From contig NC_088298.1 in assembly GCF_032854445.1 (NCBI RefSeq), positions 21,415,295-21,479,294 on the forward strand: a stretch of DNA of 64,000 bases. Direction: 5' to 3'. Shown here one piece after another: positions 45,441 to 57,739 of the stretch. Below the pieces are notes generated by a model. That model worked only from the letters and a program-made list of their open reading frames with translations, was not told where the DNA came from and did no database searches. Source of the DNA: Liolophura sinensis. Taxonomy: Eukaryota > Mollusca > Polyplacophora > Chitonida > Chitonidae. The position numbers and the translations under genes are program-made. The first letter of the stretch is position 1. Each line of letters begins with the position of its first letter.

Positions 45441-45680
45441 TTTCCTAGTTCATGCGATTTCTGATGACACATGCTTTCTCGTGGCAACCTTTTTCCAGAG
45501 TGAAGTAGTCAACAAGTAGTCAACAATTTTACTGTGTGGTTTTTGACAAGATATGATTATCAGATTTGAACTCACAACGCCAACGTTTGCTACTCTTCCA
45601 GGTTGTTCACCTAATTACCTACATCTCATTTCTGTGCACTTTGCAGACCACATCAACGTATATAGGTTATGATTAAATGC

Positions 45681-45784
45681 GTACAACATAGAGAGTAAAA
45701 CCATAGACAGGCAAACGATCACAACTTCGTTTGCCTGTCTATCACACTATCGTCGCTGCTCTGGTTTTACTCTCTACGCTGTAC
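45681..45784. repeat. Palindrome built from a 48-bp minisatellite monomer
   Basis: Outer arms 45681-45703 and 45762-45784 are near-perfect inverted copies of GTACAACATAGAGAGTAAAA. The inner stem TAGACAGGCAAACGA (45704-45718) pairs perfectly with 45727-45741 around an 8-base loop. The right arm (45740-45784) is one inverted monomer of the array at 34196-34675, and the flank on the right resembles the flank of that array. Confidence 0.85.
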
Positions 45785-46124
45785 GCCTTTAATTGTAACC
45801 AGTGAAATACGACCTCTTGTCAATTTACCTTGTCAGGGTATTATTCTGTTTATGTAAATGCATAAATAATAGCAATTTACACGCCCCTAGCACCAGAATA
45901 AGGCAAAAAGAAATGCAGCGAAATCAAATGACATTTATTAGACGTCAATGGCCTAAAATTATTCAAAATACTGTGTTGTCATCACATTTAACATGCATTC
46001 ATATTAAAACAATGCAAAGGGACCAGGCCCTCGGGGATGCTTAGTCCACCAGTAGAGTCCTGGTTTGTACAGACATGCAGTATAATTATAGACGTACGTT
46101 TGAAGACGTGCTTTTTTGTGGAAC

Positions 46125-46257
46125 TCCGGCGGTGACCAGCAGCGCCCAGCAATGTTCAGTGAACAGGAGTTAACCTAGCCATTCTTATTGGGACCTGCGA
46201 TATACCATTATACATATATTTACGTACGGTGAATAAACATTCAATTCAATTCAATAC
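46125..46257 (+). mobile_element. LINE or SINE 3' end with (AATTC)n tail
   Basis: GAACTCCGGCGGTGACCAGC runs into GAATAAACATTCAATTCAAT and ends in a short ATTCA repeat. Such tails are typical of CR1/L2-type elements. The 5' limit is unclear. Confidence 0.5.
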
Positions 46258-46849
46258 AGCGTAGAGTTGACATGCGTAACTATTTCTTCGAAAACCTGAA
46301 GGAATTAATCATATACGACTGCTGTCTTCTTATTCCATTTATTGTTCGGAAAATATCCCCAGCCCTTCAAGTATTGTCCTTTAGGTAAACAGGAAAAGAC
46401 TTGGGTGAGTGAAAGTACCTGCCTTCTCCATAGCGTCGCTACGATATACATACATAGAATATAACACTTATTCAAAATTTCACACAGGATTTTCCCACTC
46501 AGTACAACTACAGTTAATGAACAACATCGTCAGCTAAGGTGTCACGCTAAATCTGTTTATCAATGAATTTTAACAAAAAAAGGAAATATATCTTTTGGAT
46601 ATAAATTGACCGCCAAAAGAGACTTTACAAAGAGTTCAAATCAATCTATTTTGCCAAAGCAAACAATAGGATGACTAAAGTTTAATATATTGAAAAGACC
46701 AACGACTTTAGATATTTAAAGTCATGAGTGAGAACGTACAAAGCAGCCCTCAAATCATTTTACAAGTGAACAAACAGAGCAGGGGTAGAAAGATAGTCAT
46801 TCCATCTTGGTTAACAATGGGCAGAGTATACAAAAAGTTGATTATTTTG
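46258..46849. other. No recognisable gene
   Basis: AT-rich. GAGTATACAAAAAGTTGATT near 46826 could be part of a Tc1 terminal repeat, but no inverted partner was found. Confidence 0.35.
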
Positions 46850-46861
46850 TCACCCCTTGCT

Positions 46862-47340
46862 TCAATGCATGCAAAACCTCTCCGACGCATAGAAAAAAAT
46901 CAGTCGTCTGATGAGATAACGTGGGATTCTTTGCCATTCATCTTGGAGAGCGAACGCCAGTTCTTTTCGGTTTGCTGCAAGGTGTGGCCGTTTTCTTACT
47001 CGACGACCTATGATATCCCAAAGGTGTTCTATGGGGGACATAACTAGGGAACGTGCAGTCGTTGACGTCGTTGGCGTCCAGGAAGTTCTGCACAACTCGA
47101 GCTGTATGGAAGGAATGGCAGGACAACAGGGCGTAGAACTTCATCCACGTAACGTTGAGCTGTTAGGTTCCCATAGATGATGACCAGTGGTGTCCGTTCC
47201 TCTCCACAAATCCCACCCACACCATCACGCTGCTGACACCAAACGGTACCACCTCCTGGACGCATGATGCAGCAGTTTTCGTTCGCCTCTTCGACAGTAA
47301 ACAAGTCCAGCACACTGTTTTTAATGTTTTTACACACTTA
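46862..47340 (-). pseudogene. Tc1/mariner transposase, C-terminal half, broken
   Basis: Tc1 transposases cut and paste DNA through a DDE/D catalytic triad. On the minus strand, in changing frames, I read SSVMVWVG, GICGEERTPLVIIYGNLTAQ, RYVDEVLRPVVLPFL, then HTARVVQNFLDANDV, FPSYVPHRTPLG, and SPIEHLWDIIGRRVRKRP followed by RKELAFALQDEWQRIP and RRLI. The segment that should hold the second catalytic aspartate (QQDNARPH in relatives) is deleted between PFL and HTAR. The third acidic residue region is present as SPIEH. The DNA-binding N-terminal half is absent. Clearly dead. Confidence 0.87.
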
Positions 47341-48281
47341 TTACATGTGCAGTTGCGGCCATCCATTGACCACGTGATTTTTCAACTTTCTTCGTTGTCT
47401 CAAAACAACTTCGTGTCGGCGTATATGACGCTTGTCGCACATGGGAATATGCTTCGTACAAAGTCTTCCTATAATAATTTGGTATTAATTTTCCGAAAAG
47501 GCTGGTTAAATTTAACTCACGGAGTTAAGTTTATTTTGGCTGTCAGTTAAGTTCAGGTGTCTCAATTAACTCACTCACTCCTGAAAGGAAATATTTTATC
47601 TTCAGATGTCAAAATCCTTTAGATAGTTCTTTCTATAGCAAAACCATACAACGTCTTGTTGCTGCCTTTTCGAACATGAAATTGTATATTTCTGTCATGG
47701 GAAGGTTTTACGTGGATTTTACATTATGGCTCAATAATATTGAATGACAAACATGTCTCTATGGCTGAAGTCTACATCGCACAAAGCTATTTCAAAAGTG
47801 AGTCATCCGGCTACACATGGGATTGAACAGAGCAATCGATGTGGACTTGAGTTCTCGTCTTTCCTTCTCGTCTTTCATGACCCTTAATTTGATCACTAAA
47901 GTAAACTAATATGTCTGTGTGTTTACGCCAGAAGCTTGTTTTGCATCTTGCCGCAAGACAACTCCCATGAGACTTTCAGAGAGTATTGCGTTAGTCGTGG
48001 CATTGAGATATTAATGACCGACGGCCTGTGCGAGGGAGTTCATTTCATAAGCTTCATAAAACATCTTATTCCAATAAATTATTATTCCATCGGGATAGCT
48101 GTGTAGATTTGCTGAGAAAATATCGAATAACAATCGTGATGTTACTGTATAGATTTAAAGCCTGAAAAGCAAAAAAAAATTACTCAAGCTTTACATCGGT
48201 TGAAGGCACCCCCGATAACACTAGGAACTGCATGCTATAAGTTTGTAGAGCAAATATGGAAAATAACTTTTTTTTTTGTTA
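47341..48281. other. No recognisable gene
   Basis: No repeat or gene supported. The short plus-strand frame at 47347-47550 has no recognised features. Confidence 0.4.
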
Positions 48282-48395
48282 AATGCCCTCCCACCATAAT
48301 GCTGGCCGCCGTCGTATATTGAAATATTCTTGAGTACGGCGTAAAACACCAATCAAATAAATAAATAAGTAAATAAATAAAATTTGTGCAAAATC
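48282..48395 (+). mobile_element. 5'-truncated SINE
   Basis: Begins inside the body (CCTCCCACCATAATGCTGGC) and ends with CACCAATCAAATAAATAAAT and further A/T repeats. Preceded by a T-run. Confidence 0.92.
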
Positions 48396-50879
48396 AATCT
48401 CCATCAACTTAGCGTATGACAAAATACAGCTTAAGCGGAACATACAACTAAAACACCTGATCGACTTGCTCATAAATGTATTAAGATATTAGAATTCCGT
48501 TAGGTCAGGCCGGAATTACATTATATTAATATTACGCAATAGAACAGATTTGGCACCAAAGTTTCAGCTAGCGTTAACTGTTAAGGCTCTTTCGAACAAC
48601 TAGCATCCAGTCATAAACCGACTATTTAAATTCATTCGATGATATTCTGCATAAAAAGTAATAGCTATTAAAATTCTATACTTTTAATTAGACAGTTTAC
48701 TGAAACATTAGGACATCTGATGAAGGAAAGAATATGAAGATAATGTATGAAAACAGACTGACAAATCTGAATCTGACAAAACTGCAGCCCAACTCGTCAC
48801 GTGCAATATCATGGAAAACGTATTTGGACAATTTTCAAGACACCTCCATAACAACCTAACTAAGTGTCAGTTTTTAACAGTATTATTTAATGGGAATATT
48901 ACGTATTTTTGACCATCTTTTCTCAATGCCATGTTTTGTTTTATAATTCTTTAGGGTGGACTAGGTTAGCCTAGTATATAAGTGAAGTTAGAGCAACATA
49001 TCAACAAACGTGTCGTCATCAGGCGGTTGCTATGGCGAAGCCTCGGTATCAGTTGATACGTCATTCACTACCTTCAATTCGGAATATATTGCTTTCCGAA
49101 ATTAAAAGTGGGATTACGCTAATCAACGATCAAACGCCAAGAAGACGACCCATTTATCTGGTAAACACTCAGGAGCTGTAAACTCTTAGACAGGCTGATA
49201 TCTCTGGTGAATGGATGACACAGACAATCGACGCCAGTGTCCTTCAGCCTTATTCCTGGACTAAGGTTAGGTATGAAGTGGGGTTGGTGGTTAGGAAGAG
49301 GGAGTGTGGAGGGTTTACTGATGAAGTCTACAGTGTAGGTCAGAAAACCAGCTGATGCAGATTTGCAAACCTTGGACGACTTGTAGCTACCATTATGGAA
49401 AAGTTTTTAGTACGGCGTAAAAGTCCAATCAATCAATCAATAAATGAATAAACTCTCGGGAATAAAATTTTCGGGTGAAATTCGATACAGAACATAAACA
49501 CGCAAACAATAAAAGATAAAGCTGGAACGCATGCGCATTTGCAAGAAAAATCATGCAAAATCGTAAGGAAGACAGCTAGTGTCTTGTAACACATAACCGA
49601 AAGTACGGCCATTGGAAGGGTTTGTATCTCATTGAGGGCTTCATTACGAATTTTTATGATTGTGACATTAATGGCGCCTCTTGTTGCATCATGACTAAGA
49701 AGATGTTAGATAACGAAAGAAACCAAAATAGCTATATGGGATCAGTTGTTAAATATTATGAAAGTTTACTAGAAACTAGATTTTCTCCCCTTTAATTTGT
49801 TTGTTTTGAACAATGACCTCGAGAATATTTCACTTATCCACTGGGTTTTACTATTACAGCTTCCGAAGAAAATCACTGCCTTTAGCTTTGCGCAGGCATC
49901 TGATAAACCTTCTTCTGTCGAACTGACCGGAGACGGATTAGAACTCTTGGCATCAGTGGCCAAGACGAAGAGGTAATAGCAGCATTTAATCGAATTATTC
50001 AGCGACAGGAGCAGAGAACGACATTATTGGAAATGGTCTCATCCTATAAATACAAGACAACGCCTACATACGGTAATAAATCCGCAAGAAATGCTCTCAT
50101 TCAAGATATAGGTTTAATCAAACGACTGACTTGGTCTGACCGATTAACTACCTCAACGTCGTTTTGTCTCATGATCCGCATCACAACAGGAAGTGGCTTG
50201 CCATGTGACCTCGTGGACAGGAACCAGCTGTTCTCCTTGCCGAGCGATTCCTTGAGCGCCGGAAGTTAGCTGTCGCACTGAAAATTTTACACTCCCCAAT
50301 CAGGTAAGTAGAATGGAGATAAACAGTCTTAAACTGTCATGAGCCTCTTGAAAGTTGGGCAGATGTTTTAGTAAACTGAGGATCAAGCGAGGAAAAACTA
50401 CAAGTAAATACTTTTGATTCACCAGATAATAAGTGTAGTGGAAAAAAACCATGAACTCCTTTGAAGGATTAAAGAAAAGCAGAACTCTCTGAAAATAGAA
50501 AAGATGATGGATTTCACAAAGGTTTTAAATCCACAAATAATTATTGTTTTACGCTTACTGCAAACAAAACACACGTAAGAGAACGTGCAATTTTTGTTAG
50601 ATGTTGCGAGCTGCCTGGGTTTGTCGAACCACACTTCACGATGAAGCTATTTGCCACGCTCTACAGCGACTTCAGTGAAGAATAGCGTTGTCTGTGTACT
50701 TACTGTCCTTCTGCCGTACAATGAACAGCTGTAGGTGTTCAAATTTCATTAACACTTCATTAATCTCTGATCGCGTTGGCTATTTTGCATTTCCGAAATC
50801 TTTGTTTCTTTGCCAGGCGGAGGTGTAAACTTTCCTGGCATTTCTTTCAAAGGCTATGATTGTAGTTTGCTTATGAGAT
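48396..50879. other. No gene seen, SINE tail at 49380-49455
   Basis: Mostly featureless. TTTTTAGTACGGCGTAAAAG followed by (CAAT)n near 49405-49450 is a SINE 3' end. An 80-codon frame at 50027-50269 is not recognised. Confidence 0.45.
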
Positions 50880-51545
50880 AGAGATAACGTTGGAGAGACA
50901 GACAAAAAAAAGAAAATAAACAGAAACTAGTTAAAATTCAAGGGGCCAGAGATACAGGCACATAGACAAGTAGAAAAACACGCCGACAGACAAAAAGAAA
51001 GAGACACAGACAGGTAAATAGTGAGAGACAGACAAAAATAAAGCAAAAATCAGACAGAAAAATGGAAAGAAAAAAGCATGCAGACAAATACAAACAAAGA
51101 AAAGAAGACAGGCAAACAGAGGACTCATAAAGACAAAATATGAAGAGAAACGCACAGAGACAAACAGAAAGAGAAGCCGACAGACAAATAGAAAGGGACA
51201 GGCAGAAAGACAAATAGAAAGAGAAAAACAGACAAAGAAATAGAAAGAGAAATGCAGAAAGATATATAAAAAAAAAACAGACAGAAAAAATGACAAACAG
51301 ATGCAAATAAAAAAACACCGACAAAATAGTAGGCTGACGCGCAGGAAAACACAAGTGGGCAAACAGAAGCAGTCAAACAAACCGACCAAAAATTGAAATG
51401 GACAAAAGTGACAAGCAGACAAAAACACAAGGAGACAAAGAAAAAGAAGAAAACAGTCAAATAGAAAGAGAGCACGATAGACAAAGGGACAAGTAGAAAG
51501 ACAGGATAGCAGGCACGCACCGTGGGGATCAGATAGAAGTACCAG
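50880..51545. repeat. Purine-rich (GACAGACAAA)-like low-complexity tract
   Basis: About 660 bp in which the plus strand is almost all A, G and C with few T, made of irregular GACAGACAAA, GAAAGAGA and ACAAATAGAAAG words. Because the minus strand reads TTTGTCTGTC, stop codons are rare and three long overlapping minus-strand frames (up to 215 codons, rich in Phe, Leu, Cys and Ser) appear. They are an effect of composition. Confidence 0.85.
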
Positions 51546-51639
51546 CAGACAGATTGACTTCATGCACCTCTTACTCATTAGCAGAAATGATGCACGTGGA
51601 AAAAAACTAATGGCTATCAGTCCGACTTAATGAGTCCTT

Positions 51640-51970
51640 CTATTACTTATTTATGTATTCGTTTATTCATTCATTCATTCGCGTATTTATTCATTCACGT
51701 ATTGATTCGTTCATATATTATTCTACATTCACATATTCATTTATTCATGCACGTATTCATTCATTCCAACCTGTGGATGGTCGTGAGTTTGCCTCGGGAT
51801 CTACCTGGGTTTCCCCCCACCATAATGCTGGCCGCCGTGGTATAAGTGAAATATTCTTGAGTACGGCGTAAAACACCAATCATATAAATAAATAAATATT
51901 CATTCATTTCCGTATTCATTCATTCATTCAATCATTCAATCATTCAATCTTCCTTTCATTTATTCTTCCA
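51640..51970. repeat. (ATTC)n region interrupted by a SINE
   Basis: Imperfect TATTCATTCATTCA and CACGTATTCATTC words at 51640-51765 and 51897-51970. A 5'-truncated SINE lies between them (51768-51896, + strand), so the microsatellite was probably the target. Confidence 0.9.
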
Positions 51971-53190
51971 TTGACTGAATGAATGATTCTTTAATCGATC
52001 CATTCATCATTGCAGGTTTTATCATCCAGTCAGTTCTTACTTCGCTACAGGGACAATGTTGACTTTTCTACAGACATTGTATGGAAAATGTGAAAAATGA
52101 TTTGTGCCAGTTTTATTTTAGTGACTTTTTCTAACCTTGGCTTTTTCATACGCTATACCAACCCTCGTAAGTGCTTTTTCTGTAGCGGTTTTTTTTTCAT
52201 TAGACTAACTTGTTTTTGTCTGGGAAAAGGCTTTAGTCTGGTCAATGCTTTAGTCTGGAACACTTAGCCAACCCGCCGCTAAAAAGCGCTATAAGGAAGT
52301 CCGTTATCTCAAGTGTTGAATTCCAAAGAGATTGTCAACCCAACAGCTTCCGTTCTTCCATGAACTTCCGGCCGCCCGCGGCGTAGATCTTCCTTAACTA
52401 TATTACCTCGTAAAAAGAAGAATGCTAGACGTTCTTGATAACAGCTACCAGGGAGGCATCCATACTTTACAACAGTGTTGGCACAGGCAATAGATCAAGG
52501 TCGGAGTGAAATTTGATAACGTGGTGTTCCATGCAACCGTGTGTGGAACATTTGCACACGTACATATAGATTTGTCTGCAACCAGTGCAAACCCTAAAGG
52601 GGAACTCTAACTTGAAATCCTATTACAATGGTGATTTCAAATCCGTGTCACAGACACGAGGATGTCTTTAAACAGACATAACACGTTCATTTTCTTCCAC
52701 TGTTTATTTATTATGGATATCTCGAGAAAGGTAGAACTTTTCTTACCTATTTACATATCCCTAACATAAAAATCCTTTGCCTTTCCTTTAAACAGAATGA
52801 GATAAATCCTCGATGAAAGTTTAAAAAAGAACGAATTTGAAAATCTAAAATTTCACACAGACTCCCGATATAAAGCAAGAAGACCATGTAAAATGTACTT
52901 TATAGAGATTCCGTGTCAACGAAGGTAGTAAGGGCTATCCTATTTTAGGACCGCAGCTGGCTTGTGCCTCAGTGCTGTATAAAGAGACTACGTCAAGTCA
53001 AATGGGTAATTAGTGCGAAGGTCGCATATCTGGAGCAGACAATCCACCAGTCAAGACAAAGTCTGCTACACTAGACTAACCGTAGTCTCAAGAGCCATTA
53101 TCCACGGAAACACCAGTATTGTGGTGCTTTCTGTGATATTTGTAAACCACACATTTATAGTCAGTGATTCCACACAGTTTTCGTACACAG
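51971..53190. other. No recognisable gene
   Basis: No repeat or gene supported. A short GC-richer patch with GGCCGCCCGCGGCG lies near 52370-52383. Confidence 0.4.
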
Positions 53191-53194
53191 CATG

Positions 53195-53430
53195 TGGGTT
53201 TGACACCACGCTCTGCCAGGTTTCCTCCCACCATAATAAGTGAAATAATCTTGAGTAAGGCGTAAAACATCAATCAAGTGAATAAATAAATGACTGAAAT
53301 AAGGCAGGAAACCTGATCGCTATAAATACAAAAGTTATGAAGGTGGCTTTACTTGTTTATTTCATTGCTCTTTGACGCCATAATCAAGAATTGTTCACAT
53401 ATATCGTGATGGTCTCTGCCCAAATGTTCG
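53195..53430. mobile_element. Two SINE fragments, opposite orientation
   Basis: 53195-53292 is a plus-strand body-and-tail piece (CTCTGCCAGGTTTCCTCCCA, GGCGTAAAACATCAATCAAG). 53350-53430 resembles a diverged tail side on the minus strand (GTTTATTTCATTGCTCTTTG). Confidence 0.75.
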
Positions 53431-54244
53431 AAAAGTGTTAGCTAAAACTGGTACTCAGCCATATTTTACATTCAAATTTCTAGCCAAACTCAGCAGCCAA
53501 TGCGGTTCTCTAGTGTCAAAGTATAGCAACAACAGTTTTAGTTAATATTTCATATAATGTTACACAATTATATTACACAAAACAGTTTTGAACAATCGGG
53601 CCCAGAAGTAGGAGTGGAGGAAACCATAGTGGCTGGAGGAAACCACCAACTTTTAGTAAGTTACTGTCCAGCTCGCACACATTTGATCATACATGGATCT
53701 TCTTTCACAAACCTTCCTAAATCAATTATAGCACTAGAACATAGACAATGTCTTTTACGGAAAAAAGTTACGAGAAATATCACTTACAAAGTTTCTCTAC
53801 CTTCATGTAAGACTACATGAAAGGGTAATGTTTCCATTAAGACTCTGAAAACAATGAGAGCTGGAGAATCTTGATAACGTGCTTCCTGAGAATGGACGTT
53901 TCGACCTATCCCGAGATGTTCGGCCAAGGCTGGCCCTAACCTATGTCAGAGGGCACTCCATTAAAAAACCTGACGCCGTCAAATAGGTCGAGGCTGTCAC
54001 AACCGTTCGCTTTGGGCATCACCAAGGAATCTCGGACCCACGCGGCCTAGGAAATCGCCGATCGACGAAGTGCTTGCGATAAATCATCACACAGCAGGAT
54101 TAGGAACGTGAGTGTCTGCAAACTTCACGCCCTAGAGACGTATTTGATGGGTAATGTTTGGAACCTAAACGCAGTGACAAACTGCCATGGTAATTGCATC
54201 AGGTGTTTACATGGAGCGCGCACTGACGTCGGTTTGGGGCCATC
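53431..54244. other. No recognisable gene
   Basis: Short open frames only (an 87-codon frame at 53557-53820 is not recognised). Confidence 0.4.
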
Positions 54245-54565
54245 CTTCACAGGTCAAAAACCTGAGTGTGAAATTTTAACCCTACATTATTTATTAAATG
54301 GAAAGCCAGTCTCGCGTATACGTAAAGCTGAGAAGATCATGTTGGCTATGTCGACTGCAGACGGCGTTAGTATAGCGTGTCGTCACATTGACGCGACATG
54401 GAACGCAGCGTCATCAAGAAAGATGTCGTCAGCCTGCACAGTGATTTATCTGCGCAGGGTTTAAACCTCATATACCTCTTGTAGGCATGGCCTGTAGCTT
54501 TCACAAGTGTATGTCAGCGTGTTAACCCGTCTGATCAGCCAATGGCAATCGAGAATTACGGATGA
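54245..54565 (+). repeat. Block E, uninterrupted copy
   Basis: Aligns with 18890-19084 and then 20030-20265 and lacks the Crypton that separates them. This gives an approximate empty-site reference. A 118-codon frame overlapping it at 54108-54464 is not matched by an open frame in the other copy. Confidence 0.65.
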
Positions 54566-55784
54566 TGTAAAGACCTGGCGCGGAGTCCAAAAAGAAATTT
54601 CTTACCTAAGCCAAAATTTGAAATACCATTTTGAAGCTTATTTTAGAGCTCTATAAATTAAGATTTTGACCACCCCATTAATATAATCGGGAGACAAATG
54701 TTTCAAAATTTCGCTCTCCACTACCCAACACTAAACGTTGTGAGGAGGCTTTAAGTTTTGACATAAGTCAGAAACTGCATCGTCGAATCGGCCCAAGATC
54801 TCTTAAAACAGAGGTAAGGACTTTTTGCGGCTTGACAAGAGTGATCGGGCCACAAACGTGATTATAAGTCAAATGTCTAACAGCTTCTGTTTGCATGACT
54901 ACGTCTTCTTATATACTTTCATGGTTTTTCGTTTAAATGGTTTGCGTTGAATATTGTAGTGAGAAACGGTTTCGACCGAAGTCAGAAATGGCTTTATTTT
55001 AATCAGCCCGTGGAACTTCCATTATGGCTGACGATTGATATACGGATGTTGATTACGGCGTCTGTATCGTCCACTTATTAATTGGCACCAGCGGCTGTTT
55101 CCCAATCTCACAGACAGGCTCATATAGCTCATTTGTTGGCTGGATTAATGGCTAAGTTTGGCGCCTACAGCCGTATTACAGATTGTTTTATCTGTACAAT
55201 GTAATGCACAGTGTAATGTAAATCACTACAGATGACTTGTTTGGACATTAGTAGAGCGCACGTTGACAGTCATTGAGTTATTTGGGATGATATACTCTAT
55301 GTGCTCAGTGATCAAACCGCCATGTCTATGTCATGGTGACACAGCCTTTAGACATTCTAAAGGCTATGTCACTACCAGAACTGACTCGCCGTGACGCTGA
55401 CAGCTCTACAGCGGTGGTCAGGTTTATCGGTAGAGGAACCCGGAGTTGCGTAGACAGCCACCTAGCGCTTTGTCAGGTAAAACTGAGAGTACCTAGTTTA
55501 TTATTCTACCATATTAGACAGGGTAAAAGAGAGTAGCATGTAATAAATAGCATTAGCCTCTCTTTCTGAATTTCTCTGTGTATATTTGTTTTGATTCCGA
55601 GATTGTAATGAAGGACAAACGGGCAAAAAATATCCAGCACCTAAATTATTTATGTAAGGCACATTATTTCATTCACTCACTCATTCATTTGTTTACTCCT
55701 CTATTTTATTTGATTAGTATGTATGTGTGCTTGGTTCATAAGGTGTGAGTACATATACTGTGTCTTCTTGTGACAGTTCGAGTC
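54566..55784. other. No recognisable gene
   Basis: No repeat or gene supported. Confidence 0.4.
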
Positions 55785-56040
55785 CATGCCGCCAGAGTGC
55801 TGCTCGCCACTGAAGTACCATGCCAAAGACACCAGACATGACACCCCACCCAGTGACATTATACTGACACCGGGTTCATCAAGTCCTGTTTCGTCTCTAA
55901 CCTCTCAGTGATGAGCGCCAAGCGAGACAGTAACAAGTATTATTTTTAATGTTTTTTTATATTCCCCGATACGGGTTTGATCAGTGGTCTCCGACTTTGA
56001 GGCTGACCCTCTAATCATTACACCACCGAAGCGGTCTATT
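55785..56040 (-). mobile_element. Second-family SINE, inverted
   Basis: Contains GAAGTACCATGCCAAAGACA, CCCACCCAGTGACATTATAC, TGAGCGCCAAGCGAGACAG and, at the right, a decayed tRNA-like head (CACCACCGAAGCGG). The tail end at the left is missing. Confidence 0.75.
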
Positions 56041-56179
56041 CGTTTAGCTCTCTGTACTCAGAGCACTTTTCAGTTAGATGAAGGTGATCAGCGTTATGAT
56101 GTTTTCGAGGAAGCAGAATATCAAGGGTGCACCAGCGACCTTCGGCAGGTGACTGGAAGTACCATTGCGACAACTGCAG

Positions 56180-56305
56180 CAAGCAACTGGATTGTAAGCA
56201 AGCAACTGGATTGTAAGCAAGCAACTGGATTGTAAGCAAGCAAATGGATTGAAAGAAAGCAAGTGGATTGTAAGCAAGCAACTGGATTGTAAGCAAGCAA
56301 ATGGA
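56180..56305. repeat. 19-bp tandem repeat
   Basis: About six and a half copies of AAGCAAGCAACTGGATTGT, two of them with AAATGG and AAGTGG variants. Confidence 0.95.
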
Positions 56306-56334
56306 ATTAATATTAGGATTCTCTCCCGGAGTGG

Positions 56335-56470
56335 TTATATTTATTATGTATTTGATTGGTATTTTACACCGTACGCAAGAATATTCATTTACACAACAGC
56401 GGTCAGCATTATGTTGGGAGGAAGCAGGACAGAGCCCAGAAAAAAGGTCACGACCACCCATGAGCTTGCT
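56335..56470 (-). mobile_element. SINE fragment, inverted
   Basis: Tail side at the left (TGTATTTGATTGGTATTTTA), body with CAGCGGTCAGCATTATGTTG. The head is missing. Confidence 0.85.
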
Positions 56471-57739
56471 GGCCAAAATGATTATACCACAAACAAATGA
56501 TATGTTGAGGTCCAGTGTTGAGGCACAATCATTAGTTTTTGCGTGTTTATAGAGAGATTACAGCGTACAGTTTCATAAGAAAAGCAGGGTAAAGTATATT
56601 GAAATGTAAACATAAGTATGTGCAATATTATTTTAATACACTGATAGATCGAATGGTTAATAGTTTTCTTTGTGACACTAAAGAGTATATAACTAACATG
56701 ACAACTGTCGGGCACACGCATTTGACATACAGCATACCAAATAGCGCATGCAACCTTTGCTGGACTGGAACCCACAACGTCATTGCCAATTGAGGCCAAT
56801 CGTATGAACACACTGAACACGCAGGAGGGACAAACACCGTAAAGCAATGAGGTATGAACAACTGTCTGCCTCCTCTAGACTTGACGATGATCGGTGATGA
56901 CGTCAGCGAATACAATCATGCCCGAAGACGTATATTGCGGAGTGTCAAGACCCGAGTCGAGAGAGCGTTATTAGGTAACTCTGGGAACGGTAGCTTGAAT
57001 CATTTGTATATGGTGACGTCCGTTAAATTTCAAGATAAATATCGTTGCAGGTAATTTATGTACTATTTACTGCGGATTTAGTAGGCGAAGGGCTCCTGTA
57101 CAGGATAATCTTGATGATGTGGTGACGTCATTGACGTGTCTTGGATTGTCTTAGGCGGACGATTACACAAACTCACGGGTGTACTAAAAGCACAGACGCT
57201 GCGGAGAGCGCACTCCCGCCTCGCGGGAACAAAAGACCGCCGTCATTTGGAGCCATCGTGACCATCTGTCACCCGGAAGTACGGGATTAGAGATTATTCT
57301 CACGGGGTCACGTGACTCCACTTTCCCCGAACGCAAGGGACAATCTGTCCGTTGTGGAGGGTTCCGATGATAAAGGCTTTTTTCCAGCTGGCCGGATCAT
57401 CGTCACCGGCACCTGCTTGCCTGTCACTTGGGATCCCTTAAGGAAATTCCAACACTTCAGAAATTCGCCCAAGGAGCTTTAAGCGGCTCTGTTGTTGTTG
57501 TTGTTGCTATTGGAATAAGACATTATTCGGCCAAGGACTTTGTTTGCTCCAGGAGATCTAATTTAATGTGGCGTGTATTTATAGGCGCACCAGAACACTT
57601 CGTCCAAGGCTTAAAAAGTTTAGTGCAGACTAAATGTAATGGTATGTAAATTTAAAATGTAAAAAATGTGGATCTGTTTAGTACCAATGAGCTAAAAATC
57701 TTCCTTAATTATTGGATTTATTGAAATATACACTTTGCG
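56471..57739. other. No gene seen, CRE-like sites and a CpG-richer patch
   Basis: TGACGTCA at 56898-56905 and 57123-57130. The stretch 57180-57440 is richer in G, C and CpG than its surroundings and could be a promoter, but no TATA box, coding exon or transcript evidence is visible. Confidence 0.35.

Noticed and set aside
45070-45464. Three overlapping plus-strand frames of 63-103 codons
   Set aside because: They are produced by the 51-bp minisatellite. Being open in several frames at once argues against coding.
50931-51578. 215-codon minus-strand frame rich in Phe, Leu, Cys and Ser, looking like a multi-pass membrane protein
   Set aside because: It lies wholly in the purine-rich low-complexity tract. 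Two other frames are also open there, because stop codons are rare in that composition. The repeated words explain the sequence.
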